Assembly (NCBI RefSeq): GCF_001647545.1
Contig: NZ_LSZH01000013.1
Span: 280,775-344,774 of the forward strand
Source of the DNA: Acinetobacter sp. SFB
GTDB taxonomy: Bacteria; Pseudomonadota; Gammaproteobacteria; Pseudomonadales; Moraxellaceae
Direction of reading: 5' to 3'
DNA: 64,000 nucleotides
Shown here in pieces: positions 37,700 to 46,958 of this stretch. The notes beneath the pieces were generated by a model. That model did not search any database, was not told where the DNA came from, and saw only the letters and a list, made by a program, of their open reading frames with translations. The position numbers and the translations under genes are program-made. Every line of letters starts with the position of its first letter. Within the stretch, counting starts at the first letter, position 1.

Positions 37700-38317
37700 T
37701 CACGTATTTATTTTTTGAAACCATGGTATATCTTTCATCGAATCCCGGCTTCCGATGAGTTGAATAAAAGGCTTGAACTCATCCAGAGAAGGCAAGATTT
37801 TGAAAGAGATGGCAAAAACCAGCCAGTAGGCCAGAAATAAATCTGCTGCTGAAACTTTCTCGCCAAGCAAATACGGATTGGCCTGTTGCATGCCCTGTTT
37901 TAGGAAAGCGAATAACGTTTCCTCATGACCAAAGGCTAAGCCGATTTTTCTTTTTTCAATTTGTTCTTTAGACACATCAAGACTCTTTAAGTCCATATAT
38001 TCGGTCAAGGGGCCATGACAGAAGAACATCCATTTCAGATATGCTCCACGTTTGGGATCATCTAAGCTAGGTGCCAAACCTTTTTCACTGTATTTATCTA
38101 CCAAATAGGTAAATATTGCAGCCACTTCTGATATCACGATCCCTTGATCGACCAGACACGGTACTTTCCCCATGGGATTAATCTTTAAATATTCAGTTTG
38201 ATGCATTTCTTCATAGGGAACTTGTATCTGTTCAATCTGATCTTCAATTGCCAGTTCTTTTAGCAAAGGAAAAAGCGTCATTCCACGTGATTGAGTATTG
38301 TTATAGAGCTTCATCAT
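37700..38317 (-). CDS. Glutathione S-transferase family protein
   Basis: This 205-residue GST has an N-terminal thioredoxin-like domain (MMKLYNNTQSRGMTLFPLLKEL, then GKVPCLVDQGIVISEVAAIFTYLVDKYS, the conserved cis-Pro and Glu-Ser-like binding segment, here SEV) and an all-helical C-terminal domain (about 90-200) with SAADLFLAYWL. It would conjugate or reduce substrates with glutathione; the substrate is unknown. Its start is about 185 bp after the LysR gene, with an inverted repeat in between that could be a regulator site. Confidence 0.87.
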   Translation of the reverse strand: MMKLYNNTQSRGMTLFPLLKELAIEDQIEQIQVPYEEMHQTEYLKINPMGKVPCLVDQGIVISEVAAIFTYLVDKYSEKGLAPSLDDPKRGAYLKWMFFCHGPLTEYMDLKSLDVSKEQIEKRKIGLAFGHEETLFAFLKQGMQQANPYLLGEKVSAADLFLAYWLVFAISFKILPSLDEFKPFIQLIGSRDSMKDIPWFQKINT

Positions 38318-38442
38318 TTTTGTTCAATCTATCTTGTTGTTTTAAATATTGAGTATAAAGCGCTAAAACAGTTTGTGCCTTGTGCTTCTGTGCATCGTTG
38401 TTATAGATAGAATGGGGGGGAAATGGTTCTGTGAAACCTTGT

Positions 38443-38487
38443 GATGTTGCACGATATCTTTGATTTCTTAAAACATTGCGCAACATC
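38443..38487. promoter_or_regulatory. Inverted repeat between the GST and LysR genes
   Basis: GATGTTGC (38443-38450) and GCAACATC (38480-38487) form an 8-bp inverted repeat with a 29-bp spacer, upstream of the GST start. It could be a pair of operator half-sites; the binder is unknown. Confidence 0.35.
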
Positions 38488-38501
38488 GATGATTTTAATT
38501 T

Positions 38502-39395
38502 TTAAAAAAATCCCATATAAAACTGTTCTTTCAATATTTTCAAAATCAGTTCAATCACTTGATTTTTTTGTCCTTTCCGGTAACTGGCATACAAGTCAAT
38601 CATCGGCAAAGGCTCAATGGTATTTTTCACCACAATTTTGTCACCCAACAATGGGATGACATAAGCCGGTACCAGACTCCAACCGACACCCATTCCAACT
38701 AAATTCACATTCAATAAAATATTGGTCGATTGCTGTACCACATTCACATTCAGTTTCGATTGCTTAAAGAAATCGGTAATAATTTTATACAGTTGAGGGG
38801 AAGCAATTTCATCACTCACAATAAAATCTTGGTTGTTAAAACTCTTGATACTGACGAGACGCTGCTCGGCAATCGCGCTATCTTTCGGCACAATTAAAGC
38901 CAAAGGCTCGCTAAAAATTTGCACATGCTCAAGTTCACTTGATTCATCAATATAGCGAGTAAAAGCAATATCAATATCGCCTTTCTTTAACGCCTTGAAC
39001 TGATTGGCATCGGTCATACTGTGAAAGTTAATTTTGATATCAGGAAAATGTGCCCGAATATTCGGCATGATATAGGGAAAAATTTTCATTTCCGCTACCG
39101 GAACAAAGCCAATATTCAGCTGATCTTTGTTTAAATTGGCAATTTGACGGGCATTTTGAATGGCCTTTTCAGCATGTTCCAGACTTAGAAGTGCCTCTTT
39201 TAAAAATGCTTTGCCTTCTTCAGTCAGTTCTACTTTACGATTCGACCGAATCAACAGCTGTACTCCAACTTCCTGTTCAAGGTCTTTAATTTGCTGGCTT
39301 AAAGAGGGCTGTACCGTGCACATACGTTGTGCAGCTTTCGTAAAATTCAGCTCTTCTGCCACTGCAACAAAATAGCGTAAATGACGTAATTCCAC
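38502..39395 (-). CDS. LysR-family transcriptional regulator (BenM/HcaR-like)
   Basis: This 297-residue LTTR has an N-terminal winged helix (MELRHLRYFVAVAEELNFTKAAQRMCTVQPSLSQQIKDLEQEVGVQLL) followed by a periplasmic-binding-like effector domain (about 90-295). It resembles the aromatic-acid regulators BenM/CatM/HcaR. The gene starts 12 bp after the MFS stop on the same strand, so it probably belongs to a TetR-MFS-LysR transcript. Its own effector is unknown; an aromatic acid is plausible from the family. Confidence 0.9.
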   Translation of the reverse strand: MELRHLRYFVAVAEELNFTKAAQRMCTVQPSLSQQIKDLEQEVGVQLLIRSNRKVELTEEGKAFLKEALLSLEHAEKAIQNARQIANLNKDQLNIGFVPVAEMKIFPYIMPNIRAHFPDIKINFHSMTDANQFKALKKGDIDIAFTRYIDESSELEHVQIFSEPLALIVPKDSAIAEQRLVSIKSFNNQDFIVSDEIASPQLYKIITDFFKQSKLNVNVVQQSTNILLNVNLVGMGVGWSLVPAYVIPLLGDKIVVKNTIEPLPMIDLYASYRKGQKNQVIELILKILKEQFYMGFF

Positions 39396-39407
39396 AGCCG
39401 TACCTCT

Positions 39408-40598
39408 TTATTTGGGTTGTTTAAGTGATGCTGCAACTGTGTATTTATAGACACATAAGGTTGCCACAGTAATGACAGCGCAGAATAGATAAGTCTTTTG
39501 ATAACCATAATAGGCAATGATCAAGCCAAGAACTACCGAACCAATAGCCATACCCAAATCAAACAAGGTGAAAAAGGTCGAGACTGCATGTCCCATTCGC
39601 TGCTTGGGCACAGACTGAATCGCTAAAGTTTGAAAACAGGGAAATAATGAACCATAACCAATCCCAATAAATATAGCAGATAGCCAAAGAATCCATTGGT
39701 TTGAAATAAAACTCACCACCACCAAGCCTAAAGCAAAGAAAATAAACGAAGGATAAATGACGGCGCTGGCCCCTTTACGATCATAAATTTTTCCAACCCA
39801 CGGTCTTACTACAATCATGGAAATGGCGAATACAATAAAAAATAAACTGGTATAGGCGAGTAAGTCCTTAGATTCACTATATGCGGTAATGAAGCTCATA
39901 ATACTGGAATAGGCAAATGCAGTCAGCAATGCGACAAAGCCAATCGGAACTGCACGCATTTCAATAATGTCATGCAAACCCAACCGTTTTTCTTCTACTT
40001 TATTTGGTAATTTATCGCATTTATTTTCTTGTACCGGCACCATTAAGCAAAAAATAAAGCCCAGGCAGATCACAGCACTTAAAATGGCAAACAGCATCAT
40101 AAAGTCGGTAAATTGAAGCACGGTTAAAGCAATCAAGGGGCCAAATACCACGGCAAGATTAGTCGACATGACAAAATAACCCATCCCCTCACCTTTACGA
40201 TGATCCGGAATATAATCATTGGCAATCGGCACGGTGACCGTGGTTAATACACTAAACCAGATGCCGTGAACAAAGCGGATAATCAGTAAAGCCCACATGC
40301 TATCTGCAAACAAATAGCTAAAAGAAAAAAGCACAAATAAAAATTCGGAACCGCGAAAGGATATTTTTTTTCCCAATTTTTCAACAATCAATCCTGAAAA
40401 TGGGCGAACTGCAATTGAAGACAGCAGAAATAAGGTCAGTGCCAAACCTGCTTCTTTGACCGTGCCACCTAAATCCTTCATGATGTAAATCGGCAAAATG
40501 GTCAAGAGCGCATAATAATACGTAAATAAAAACAGGTTATTAAACAGACACAATAGAAAAGAGCGATTCCATAAACGCCCGGTACTCGTTGCAGACAT
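39408..40598 (-). CDS. MFS transporter (12 membrane segments)
   Basis: This 396-residue major facilitator has about twelve hydrophobic segments and the family loop-2 type motif SGLIVEKLGKKISFRGSE between helices 2 and 3, plus RFVHGIWFSVLTTVTVPIANDYIPDHRKGEGMGYF in the first half. It may export drugs or small organic acids; the substrate is not readable. It lies 27 bp from the TetR gene and 12 bp from the LysR gene on the same strand, a regulator-transporter operon. Confidence 0.87.
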   Translation of the reverse strand: MSATSTGRLWNRSFLLCLFNNLFLFTYYYALLTILPIYIMKDLGGTVKEAGLALTLFLLSSIAVRPFSGLIVEKLGKKISFRGSEFLFVLFSFSYLFADSMWALLIIRFVHGIWFSVLTTVTVPIANDYIPDHRKGEGMGYFVMSTNLAVVFGPLIALTVLQFTDFMMLFAILSAVICLGFIFCLMVPVQENKCDKLPNKVEEKRLGLHDIIEMRAVPIGFVALLTAFAYSSIMSFITAYSESKDLLAYTSLFFIVFAISMIVVRPWVGKIYDRKGASAVIYPSFIFFALGLVVVSFISNQWILWLSAIFIGIGYGSLFPCFQTLAIQSVPKQRMGHAVSTFFTLFDLGMAIGSVVLGLIIAYYGYQKTYLFCAVITVATLCVYKYTVAASLKQPK

Positions 40599-40625
40599 AA
40601 TGACCCACTTCCGTGTAGCGTAGCG

Positions 40626-41195
40626 CTACTTTTGAATCAGAACGGGTTGCATCAGCAAACCCACTAGATTTTGAATATACGTTTCATCCGGCATACGATT
40701 GAAGAAAATAATCTGATAATGAATAGGACCATACAGCGCATCCAGCATCAGCTCAAATGGATAGTCAGCAATAATTTCATGACGTTGAATGGCGATTTGA
40801 ATCAGCTTGCGGGTTTGCACACGGCGCGGCAATAAATACTGTTTAAAGAACTCACCCGCAGCTTCACGATGCTCAGCCATGACGACCAAGAGTGCCCGTC
40901 CAACCGGATGATTCAATGCATGCGACAACTTTAAAAGTTGCTGATTCAGATTAAATTGCAAACTTTGTTGAAAATCCAATTCAAATACACAAGCAGTGTG
41001 CTCTTTAAAGGCATCGAAAACCAAATCAGACTTATGCTTCCACCAGCGGTAAATTGTTGATTTTCCTACCCCTGCACGTGCAGCAATATCTTCTACAGTT
41101 AAATGGCTGTAGTCATATTCTTCTAATGCTACGACAACAGCTTTCAAAATACATTGCTTACGGCGTGACGTTTTTTCTACTTCTACTTCAGTCAT
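40626..41195 (-). CDS. TetR-family transcriptional repressor
   Basis: This 189-residue regulator has an N-terminal helix-turn-helix (LTVEDIAARAGVGKSTIYRWWKHKSDLVFDAF, about 36-67) and a C-terminal ligand-binding helix bundle. A perfect 18-bp palindrome begins 15 bp upstream of its start codon and is very likely its own operator, so it probably represses the TetR-MFS-LysR unit. The C-terminal domain resembles TetR_C-type repressors of efflux genes; its ligand is unknown. Confidence 0.9.
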   Translation of the reverse strand: MTEVEVEKTSRRKQCILKAVVVALEEYDYSHLTVEDIAARAGVGKSTIYRWWKHKSDLVFDAFKEHTACVFELDFQQSLQFNLNQQLLKLSHALNHPVGRALLVVMAEHREAAGEFFKQYLLPRRVQTRKLIQIAIQRHEIIADYPFELMLDALYGPIHYQIIFFNRMPDETYIQNLVGLLMQPVLIQK

Positions 41196-41210
41196 GAAAT
41201 CACCAAAACG

Positions 41211-41228
41211 AAACGATACGTATCGTTT
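41211..41228. promoter_or_regulatory. Perfect 18-bp palindromic operator of the TetR gene
   Basis: AAACGATACGTATCGTTT is fully self-complementary and lies 15 bp before the TetR start codon. TATAAT follows directly (41229-41234). Binding would block the promoter. The size and symmetry fit TetR-family operators. Confidence 0.8.
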
Positions 41229-41280
41229 TATAATATGCCGATTGAGTCTAGTTGTACAGACATCACCCTCATTTCATCTC

Positions 41281-41311
41281 AAAAAAAGACCGCTGAGTAG
41301 CGGCCTTTTTT
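41281..41311 (-). terminator. Terminator upstream of the thioesterase 3' end
   Basis: Hairpin AAAAAAAGACCGCT-GAGT-AGCGGCCTTTTTT, with one mismatch near the base, between thioesterase and TetR genes. Confidence 0.8.
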
Positions 41312-41327
41312 CATTCAATGCTTATTA

Positions 41328-41846
41328 TCACTGTGAAGTTTTCTTATAAATACTACACGATGGATGATGATTTTCTTGAAGACGTGCCACTTTGCGCTGT
41401 TCAGCCGCTTCAAAACGGCAACGCTTCCAGTCATTATCTAAATTGAGCGCTGGAATCTGTTGTGGCTTACCATTTTCATCTACAGCGACCATAGTGAAAT
41501 AACAGCTATTGGTATGGCGGACGGTACGTTTTTGAATATTCTGTGCCTCTACACGAATCCCGATCTCCATAGAGGTACGCCCTACATGGTTCACGCTAGC
41601 CAGGAAAGTGACTAATTCTCCCACATGGATCGGTTCTTTAAAATTGACTTTATCAACCGATAAAGTTACCACATAACTTCCGGAATAACGGCTGGCACAT
41701 GCGTATGCGACTTGATCCAACAATTTTAAAATTGTTCCACCGTGAACATTACCTGAAAAGTTAGCCATATCTGGGGTCATTAAAACCGACATAGTTAATT
41801 CAGACTGGTCATCTAATGCTGGAGCAATTTGATCTAATGGGGACAT
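41328..41846 (-). CDS. Acyl-CoA thioesterase, YciA-like hotdog fold
   Basis: This 172-residue single hotdog domain contains the YciA-type motif MANFSGNVHGGTILKLLDQVAYACASRYSG (conserved N-x-H-G-G and D). It then shows the beta-sheet VVTLSVDKVNFKEPIHVGELVTF. The family hydrolyses acyl-CoA thioesters, often as a hexamer, in the cytoplasm. It is a single gene with its own promoter. Upstream is a long AT-rich region. Confidence 0.9.
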   Translation of the reverse strand: MSPLDQIAPALDDQSELTMSVLMTPDMANFSGNVHGGTILKLLDQVAYACASRYSGSYVVTLSVDKVNFKEPIHVGELVTFLASVNHVGRTSMEIGIRVEAQNIQKRTVRHTNSCYFTMVAVDENGKPQQIPALNLDNDWKRCRFEAAEQRKVARLQENHHPSCSIYKKTSQ

Positions 41847-42211
41847 CGCGTTCTCTAGACTCTCGGATAGACAATAGTATTAAGCCATTATTATATCGTT
41901 TTTCCACGAAATAGAATGTCAAAATCGGCAATATAATCATCATTATTATTTATAGTGATTTTAGTATCATTCAAAAAAATATATAACTGTTTATTTAACA
42001 TACTGTATCTACTATATTTTTAATTTATCCTTGTTTTATAGAATAAATACTCAAAAATTGACTACAAAAAATACACGCACATAAATTTTAAACCCTTTCA
42101 TTTTTAAATAATGAGCTGGTGAGTATAATTAAGACTCAATCAAAATCTATTTACAGATATTCTTTTAAGAATTTAAGGGTGCAATAATAGAATACAGCCT
42201 ATTCAATAATA
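41847..42211. other. AT-rich intergenic region, no gene seen
   Basis: About 365 bp of very AT-rich sequence between the thioesterase promoter and the 3' end of the next small gene. No open frame, hairpin terminator or operator that I can defend. Confidence 0.4.
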
Positions 42212-42409
42212 TTAAGCAACGATTTTACGTAACATCTCTCTGGAAATATTGCCATAACTGAGCACATTCTGTTGATCGAGCTGTGTTTCAATACTTAAGG
42301 TACCATCCGCATTTTCTGCAGTCACTGTAAAAACAAGATGTTCCATTGTCGCCATTTTGACTTTATCCTCGATGCTGATTGTTTCTATATTCATCCTGCT
42401 GTTATTCAT
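42212..42409 (-). CDS. Small hypothetical protein (65 aa)
   Basis: No family recognised. The product is soluble and has a beta-rich middle (HLVFTVTAENADGTLSIETQLDQQNVLSYGNIS). An in-frame Met at codon 6 (MNIETIS) is an alternative start. The ATG at 42409 is followed upstream by GTAAGGTGAG, a fair ribosome site. It is monocistronic. Annotation rests only on length, ribosome site and coding-like composition. Confidence 0.55.
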   Translation of the reverse strand: MNNSRMNIETISIEDKVKMATMEHLVFTVTAENADGTLSIETQLDQQNVLSYGNISREMLRKIVA

Positions 42410-42736
42410 TTAACTCACCTTACAAAAATATATTTTCATATTGACTCTAATAAAGTTGAGTTTATTGACTTTTCACTCAGCGGTAAACTTAAATCATTGA
42501 ACAAAAACATATTAATATAAAAATATTATAGTATGAAACTTTTAGACACTTAATTAATTTTACTCAGTAATATCAATTGATTAATTTATCTTTACACTAA
42601 AATTCAGCTTAATTTGCATACTTATCAATCGAACTTAGAATACTTATGACCGTATTAAAAACAGGAACAAAGCTTCATTATAAAAATTTATGCCTTGTTC
42701 TTAGCATTCCTTTTTTCAATTTATTTAAACTTCCCA
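42410..42736. other. AT-rich intergenic region between the 65-aa gene and the patatin gene
   Basis: About 330 bp, very AT-rich. I see no coding frame and no strong hairpin at the 3' end of the patatin gene. Confidence 0.4.
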
Positions 42737-43723
42737 CTAATCATGCACACTCAATTGTTGAGTTGCAGTTCTAGAGTGTTTTTGACTGAATACAATTGAA
42801 ATAGCATTTAATTGATTTTGTGCTGCTATTGCGCCCGCTCGTATGGTCATTTCACGGCCTCTAACATCAAAAATATGTGCTTTTTCTCTTAAATCAGGCT
42901 GAATTACAATATCTGCATGTTTCAGCTCTTCACTGGCCAAATGATTTTGCATGATATTAATATTTTGGTTAAACAAACCCCAAAGATTACTGGTTTCGGT
43001 ATGCATGGGTTGAGCCAAAATGTCTACTGCAATAATAATATCTGCACCCAGATCACGTGCCACATCTACAGGTACAGGACTGACCAGGCCACCATCGACA
43101 TATTCATCTGTACCGATTTTAGTAGGAACGAACATGCTGGGAATAGACACTGAAGCACGTACTGCCTGCCCGGTGTTGCCATAATTAAAGACCACTTTCT
43201 TGCCTTCTTTTAATTGTGTCGCTACCACATACATCGGGGTTTTAAGCAATTCTAACGGGGTATTGTTCACTTGTTGATTAACGTAGTTTTCAACTTTTTT
43301 GCCGTCAAAAAAACCTTTTATATCCAGTTTTACATCACGCACATCCTGGGCTTTCATATTCAAGGCAATATCACGTAATTCGGTCGCTGTTTTACCACTG
43401 GCATAAATAGAGCCGACAATACTTCCTGCACTGGTTCCTACAATAAAATCAGGATGAATCCCTTGTTGTTCCAATACTTGAATGACACCAATATGCGCAT
43501 AACCACGAGCCCCGCCACTCCCAAGCACCAAAGCAACAATCGGACGATTTTCCTGTTTTTTTAATTTTTTAAAGTCAATGCGGTCGGCATGTACTTGTGC
43601 ATCTACACTGGGAGATTCAGATAAGCCTGTAGAACCTACAGTAAGCTTAGAATATGGAACACTTTGGCATCCCGCTACACTTACTACAGCTAAAGCAATA
43701 TAACCAAATTTGATATTTATCAT
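42737..43723 (-). CDS. Patatin-like phospholipase lipoprotein (RssA-like)
   Basis: This 328-residue protein has a lipoprotein signal with lipobox VAGC (Cys19). The patatin domain carries GSGGARGYAHIGV (oxyanion loop, about 68-80), the GTSAGS nucleophile elbow (Ser98) and the catalytic Asp in VDGG. It would hydrolyse phospholipids or lysophospholipids near a membrane. It is similar to RssA/NTE-type proteins. It is divergent from chrA with about 127 bp between. Confidence 0.88.
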   Translation of the reverse strand: MINIKFGYIALAVVSVAGCQSVPYSKLTVGSTGLSESPSVDAQVHADRIDFKKLKKQENRPIVALVLGSGGARGYAHIGVIQVLEQQGIHPDFIVGTSAGSIVGSIYASGKTATELRDIALNMKAQDVRDVKLDIKGFFDGKKVENYVNQQVNNTPLELLKTPMYVVATQLKEGKKVVFNYGNTGQAVRASVSIPSMFVPTKIGTDEYVDGGLVSPVPVDVARDLGADIIIAVDILAQPMHTETSNLWGLFNQNINIMQNHLASEELKHADIVIQPDLREKAHIFDVRGREMTIRAGAIAAQNQLNAISIVFSQKHSRTATQQLSVHD

Positions 43724-43850
43724 GAACCACCCAAAGATTAATAAGCTTATCTTTTAAAAGTCGTACAGTTTAAGAACTATATGTTTTTCACATTGTAGTA
43801 TTTCGTTAAACTGCCATCAAAAAATACTAAACTTTAAAAGATCGCTCCGA

Positions 43851-45080
43851 ATGAATTTGCCTATGCCATCTCTTCATTATCGCACTATTTTCCTGACTTT
43901 TCTAAAATTAGGTTGCCTCGCATTTGGTGGGCCAGCGGCGCATCTGGTGTTTTTTCATCACACTTTTGTGAAGCAATTAAACTGGCTAGATGATCAGCAA
44001 TATGCCCAGCTGCTTGCTTTGGCACAAATTTTACCTGGCCCAACCAGCAGCCAGGTAGGTTTGGCCATTGGCTATGTAAAAAAAGGCTATTGGGGTGCTG
44101 TGCTTGCATGGTTAGGTTTTACCTTACCTTCAGCAATCTTAATGACTATGGTTGCAGTATTGGGTCAGCAATTGTTCCCACTGCTTTCTTCAGAATTTTT
44201 TCATAGTATTCAACTGATTGTTTTGGCTGTAGTGGCTTGGGCGTTCTGGCAGATGCTGGGCAATTTTTGCACCCGACTGTGGCAATACATTTTAATGCTG
44301 GGTTCGACCTTATTTATTTACACTGTTCCGCTGCCAATGAATCAAATTATAGTGATATTTATAGCCGCCTTGGTGGGAATATACTTAAGCCCCAGATTGT
44401 CTAAAATCAAAGAAAATAAAACAGAAAAAAATTCTTTCAAGATTGCTATTTTTTCTCCTCAAAGATCTCATGCCTATCTTTGGTTAATTCTATTTATACT
44501 GCCTTTTTTCATCTTTCTCGTTCTGAACTGGCAGCAAAGCAGTATATTGCTGCAAACTGTAGAAAGCTTCTATCGTAGTGCCTCTCTGGTTTTTGGTGGC
44601 GGACATATCGTTCTACCTTTCTTACATCAGGATTTCGTTGCAACGGGTTTAATTCCTGCCGAGAAATTTGATTTAGGTTATGCTTTTGCCCAGCTCATGC
44701 CTGGTCCTTTATTCAGCTTTGCCAGTTATGTGGGTGCACTCCTAACTTTAACCCCCTATCCGATTCTCAATGCCTGTATCGCTACCTTAGCCATATTTTT
44801 GCCTTCCTTTTTTCTTGTTTTTGGAACTTTGCCCTATTGGTCATGGTTAATGAATCAAGCCGATATTCGTCATGCAGTGGTGGGAATCAATGCGGCAGTG
44901 GTGGGTCTTTTACTGTGCATGGTCATACAAATGGCACAACATTATATTGTAAATATTACTGATCTTATATTTATTGCCGTAGTCATCGCCTTACTCAAAA
45001 CCAAGCTGCCCGTCTGGTTGAGTTTAATTGGTAGTTTTATGACCTACCAACTCATTCTGGCCTTTTATAATGTTCAATAA
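43851..45080 (+). CDS. chrA: Chromate transporter ChrA
   Basis: This 409-residue full-length two-domain CHR transporter has two homologous halves: FGGPAAHLVFFHHTFV with LPGPTSSQVGL in the first and FGGGHIVLPFLHQDFV with MPGPLFSFASYVGAL in the second. About ten membrane segments are visible. The family exports chromate from the cytoplasm, though some members have other substrates. No chrB regulator or other chromate genes adjoin it, so chromate resistance is inference. Confidence 0.9.
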   Translation: MNLPMPSLHYRTIFLTFLKLGCLAFGGPAAHLVFFHHTFVKQLNWLDDQQYAQLLALAQILPGPTSSQVGLAIGYVKKGYWGAVLAWLGFTLPSAILMTMVAVLGQQLFPLLSSEFFHSIQLIVLAVVAWAFWQMLGNFCTRLWQYILMLGSTLFIYTVPLPMNQIIVIFIAALVGIYLSPRLSKIKENKTEKNSFKIAIFSPQRSHAYLWLILFILPFFIFLVLNWQQSSILLQTVESFYRSASLVFGGGHIVLPFLHQDFVATGLIPAEKFDLGYAFAQLMPGPLFSFASYVGALLTLTPYPILNACIATLAIFLPSFFLVFGTLPYWSWLMNQADIRHAVVGINAAVVGLLLCMVIQMAQHYIVNITDLIFIAVVIALLKTKLPVWLSLIGSFMTYQLILAFYNVQ

Positions 45081-45081
45081 T

Positions 45082-45110
45082 AAAAAAGCCCTAGATTACT
45101 AGGGCTTTTT
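45082..45110. terminator. Bidirectional terminator between chrA and gltS
   Basis: Hairpin AAAAAAGCCCTAG-ATTA-CTAGGGCTTTTT between convergent genes. Confidence 0.88.
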
Positions 45111-45126
45111 AGAAATACATTCAGAC

Positions 45127-46374
45127 TTATACAAAAAACTTAAGAATCACTTGAATGACGGTGGCGTTAATTAAATCGACAAAGAATGCCCCACATAATG
45201 GAACAATCAAGAATGCCTTATGCGAAGGGCCATACATATTGGTAATGGCCTGCATATTCGCTACGGCAGTAGGTGTCGCACCCATACCAAAACCACAATG
45301 TCCTGCAGAAAGTACGGCAGCATCATAATTTTTACCCATAACGCGGAAAGTCACAAATGCCGCATAAAGTGCCATGGTTAGTGTTTGAGCACCCAGAATA
45401 ACCACCAATGGGCCAGCCAAATCAGACAATTGCCATAACTTCAAAGACAGTAATGCCATAGCGAGATAAAGCGATAAAGAGGCATTTCCGAATACATCAA
45501 TTGCACGGTCGAAAATTCCAACTTTAAATACCCCTTCCAGCACATTTCGCAGAATAACACCGCCGGCTAACGTCCATACAAAGGTCGGAAGCTCAAACCA
45601 GCTTCCTTTACTAAAGCCAGTCATGAATTCAGCAAAAGCTAAACATGCCGCAAACATACCCAAAGTAGTAATCGCATTATCAGCCGTAATTAAACGCACC
45701 TGATGCGGATATTCAAATTGGGTAAATTCAGTGGAATCGGTATCGGCATTCAGTGTTGAATCACGGTCTTCTCTTTGCTTATTGCTACGTGGCTGGGCAA
45801 GTTGATGACGGTTAATCAACATTTTGGCCAAAGGACCGCCAATGATGCCGCCAATGATTAAACCAAAAGTTGCACTGGCCATACCCAAGGCTAAAGCACC
45901 TTGAATGCCATGTTCAACTTCTAGAATCTCACCCCAAGCACCTGCCGTACCATGCCCACCCGTCAAGGTAATCGAACCCGCAATTAAGCCAATTAAAGGA
46001 TCGATTCCTAGTAAAGTCGCTAAGCTAATACCGACAAAATCTTGCACGATAATAAATGAAGCCACACAAACCAGGAAAATCACCAGCCCCAAACCACCTT
46101 CTTTTAACTTGCTAAAATTTGCACTTAGACCAATAGAGGCAAAGAAAATCAGCATAAAACTGGTTTGGAGTTCAGTACTCGTAGAGATGCTCAGACCCCA
46201 AATATTGTGCACAAATAGTGAAGCAATTGCAGCCACTAGGCCACCGGCCACGGGTTCCGGAATATTGTAACGTCTTAAAAAATCAATTTTATTGACAAGA
46301 AACCGTCCTAATAAAAGAACGATTACCGCTGCAATGAGCGTATAAAAGGCATTAAAAGTAAATTCCATCATCAT
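45127..46374 (-). CDS. gltS: Sodium/glutamate symporter GltS
   Basis: This 415-residue carrier has about ten membrane segments and GltS signatures: LLGRFLVNKIDFLRRYNIPEPVAGGLVAA near the start, ITLTGGHGTAGAWG in the first half and CGFGMGATPTAVANMQAIT in the second (re-entrant loops carrying the conserved GGxGT/GxGxTP-type sequences). It imports glutamate with Na+. The internal Asn/Asp-rich loop (about 190-215, ADTDSTEF) is longer than usual. Monocistronic. Confidence 0.92.
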   Translation of the reverse strand: MMMEFTFNAFYTLIAAVIVLLLGRFLVNKIDFLRRYNIPEPVAGGLVAAIASLFVHNIWGLSISTSTELQTSFMLIFFASIGLSANFSKLKEGGLGLVIFLVCVASFIIVQDFVGISLATLLGIDPLIGLIAGSITLTGGHGTAGAWGEILEVEHGIQGALALGMASATFGLIIGGIIGGPLAKMLINRHQLAQPRSNKQREDRDSTLNADTDSTEFTQFEYPHQVRLITADNAITTLGMFAACLAFAEFMTGFSKGSWFELPTFVWTLAGGVILRNVLEGVFKVGIFDRAIDVFGNASLSLYLAMALLSLKLWQLSDLAGPLVVILGAQTLTMALYAAFVTFRVMGKNYDAAVLSAGHCGFGMGATPTAVANMQAITNMYGPSHKAFLIVPLCGAFFVDLINATVIQVILKFFV

Positions 46375-46958
46375 TGTCCATAAAATAGTTGGATTCTTTT
46401 TGTTCTATAGCCTTAGTATTTCTTGAAAGAAAAAAAGCTCAAGAACCATTTGGTAAAGACCAAACAAAATAAAAGCTGTACAACAAAAAGGAATATAGAA
46501 AAATTCATTTTGATGAAACTACGAACAAGGAGATTATTTTTTCATAAAAATGAAAAAATATAAAAAAGACGACGCAAGTTACCATATTGTTGGAATTCAA
46601 AGAAAGAACATTTCCTTAAATCCCTACTAACCCGCTCACTCATGAGAGATCGTCTCATTTAAAGCTTCTAGTCCTCATCATGCCAATATCTGCAGGATAT
46701 GCAAAAACAGACATGCATTTTCAGCAATGATAAAGCTATCACGCCAAGTAATGTTCAAAAAAGGATATATTATCCAGATTTTCTAATTAATGTCTCTGTT
46801 TTTTTACAATTTTGCTTATTGCGAAAAATCAGGCTGTTTAAAATCTATTTCTTATAAATAAAGATTTTTTATAAACAACTCATCATATTGTGAAAGCACA
46901 AATAAAAAAAGAGGCGAATAAATCGCCTCTTTTTGTTAGATATTTCTAAACTTTTTGA
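46375..46958. other. Gene-free region between gltS and the DcaP porin
   Basis: About 580 bp of AT-rich DNA. It contains a short inverted repeat ATGAGA-GATCG-TCTCAT (46642-46658) and the terminator of the porin gene at the left end. No open reading frame with protein-like composition. Confidence 0.45.
46903..46935 (-). terminator. Terminator after the DcaP porin gene
   Basis: Hairpin AAAAAAGAGGCGA-ATAAA-TCGCCTCTTTTT immediately downstream of the porin stop. Confidence 0.87.

Noticed and set aside
38301..38486. 61-codon frame upstream of and overlapping the GST start
   Set aside because: Overlaps the GST start, has no ribosome site, and the translation is unlike a folded protein. The region also carries the inverted repeat, so it is more likely regulatory.
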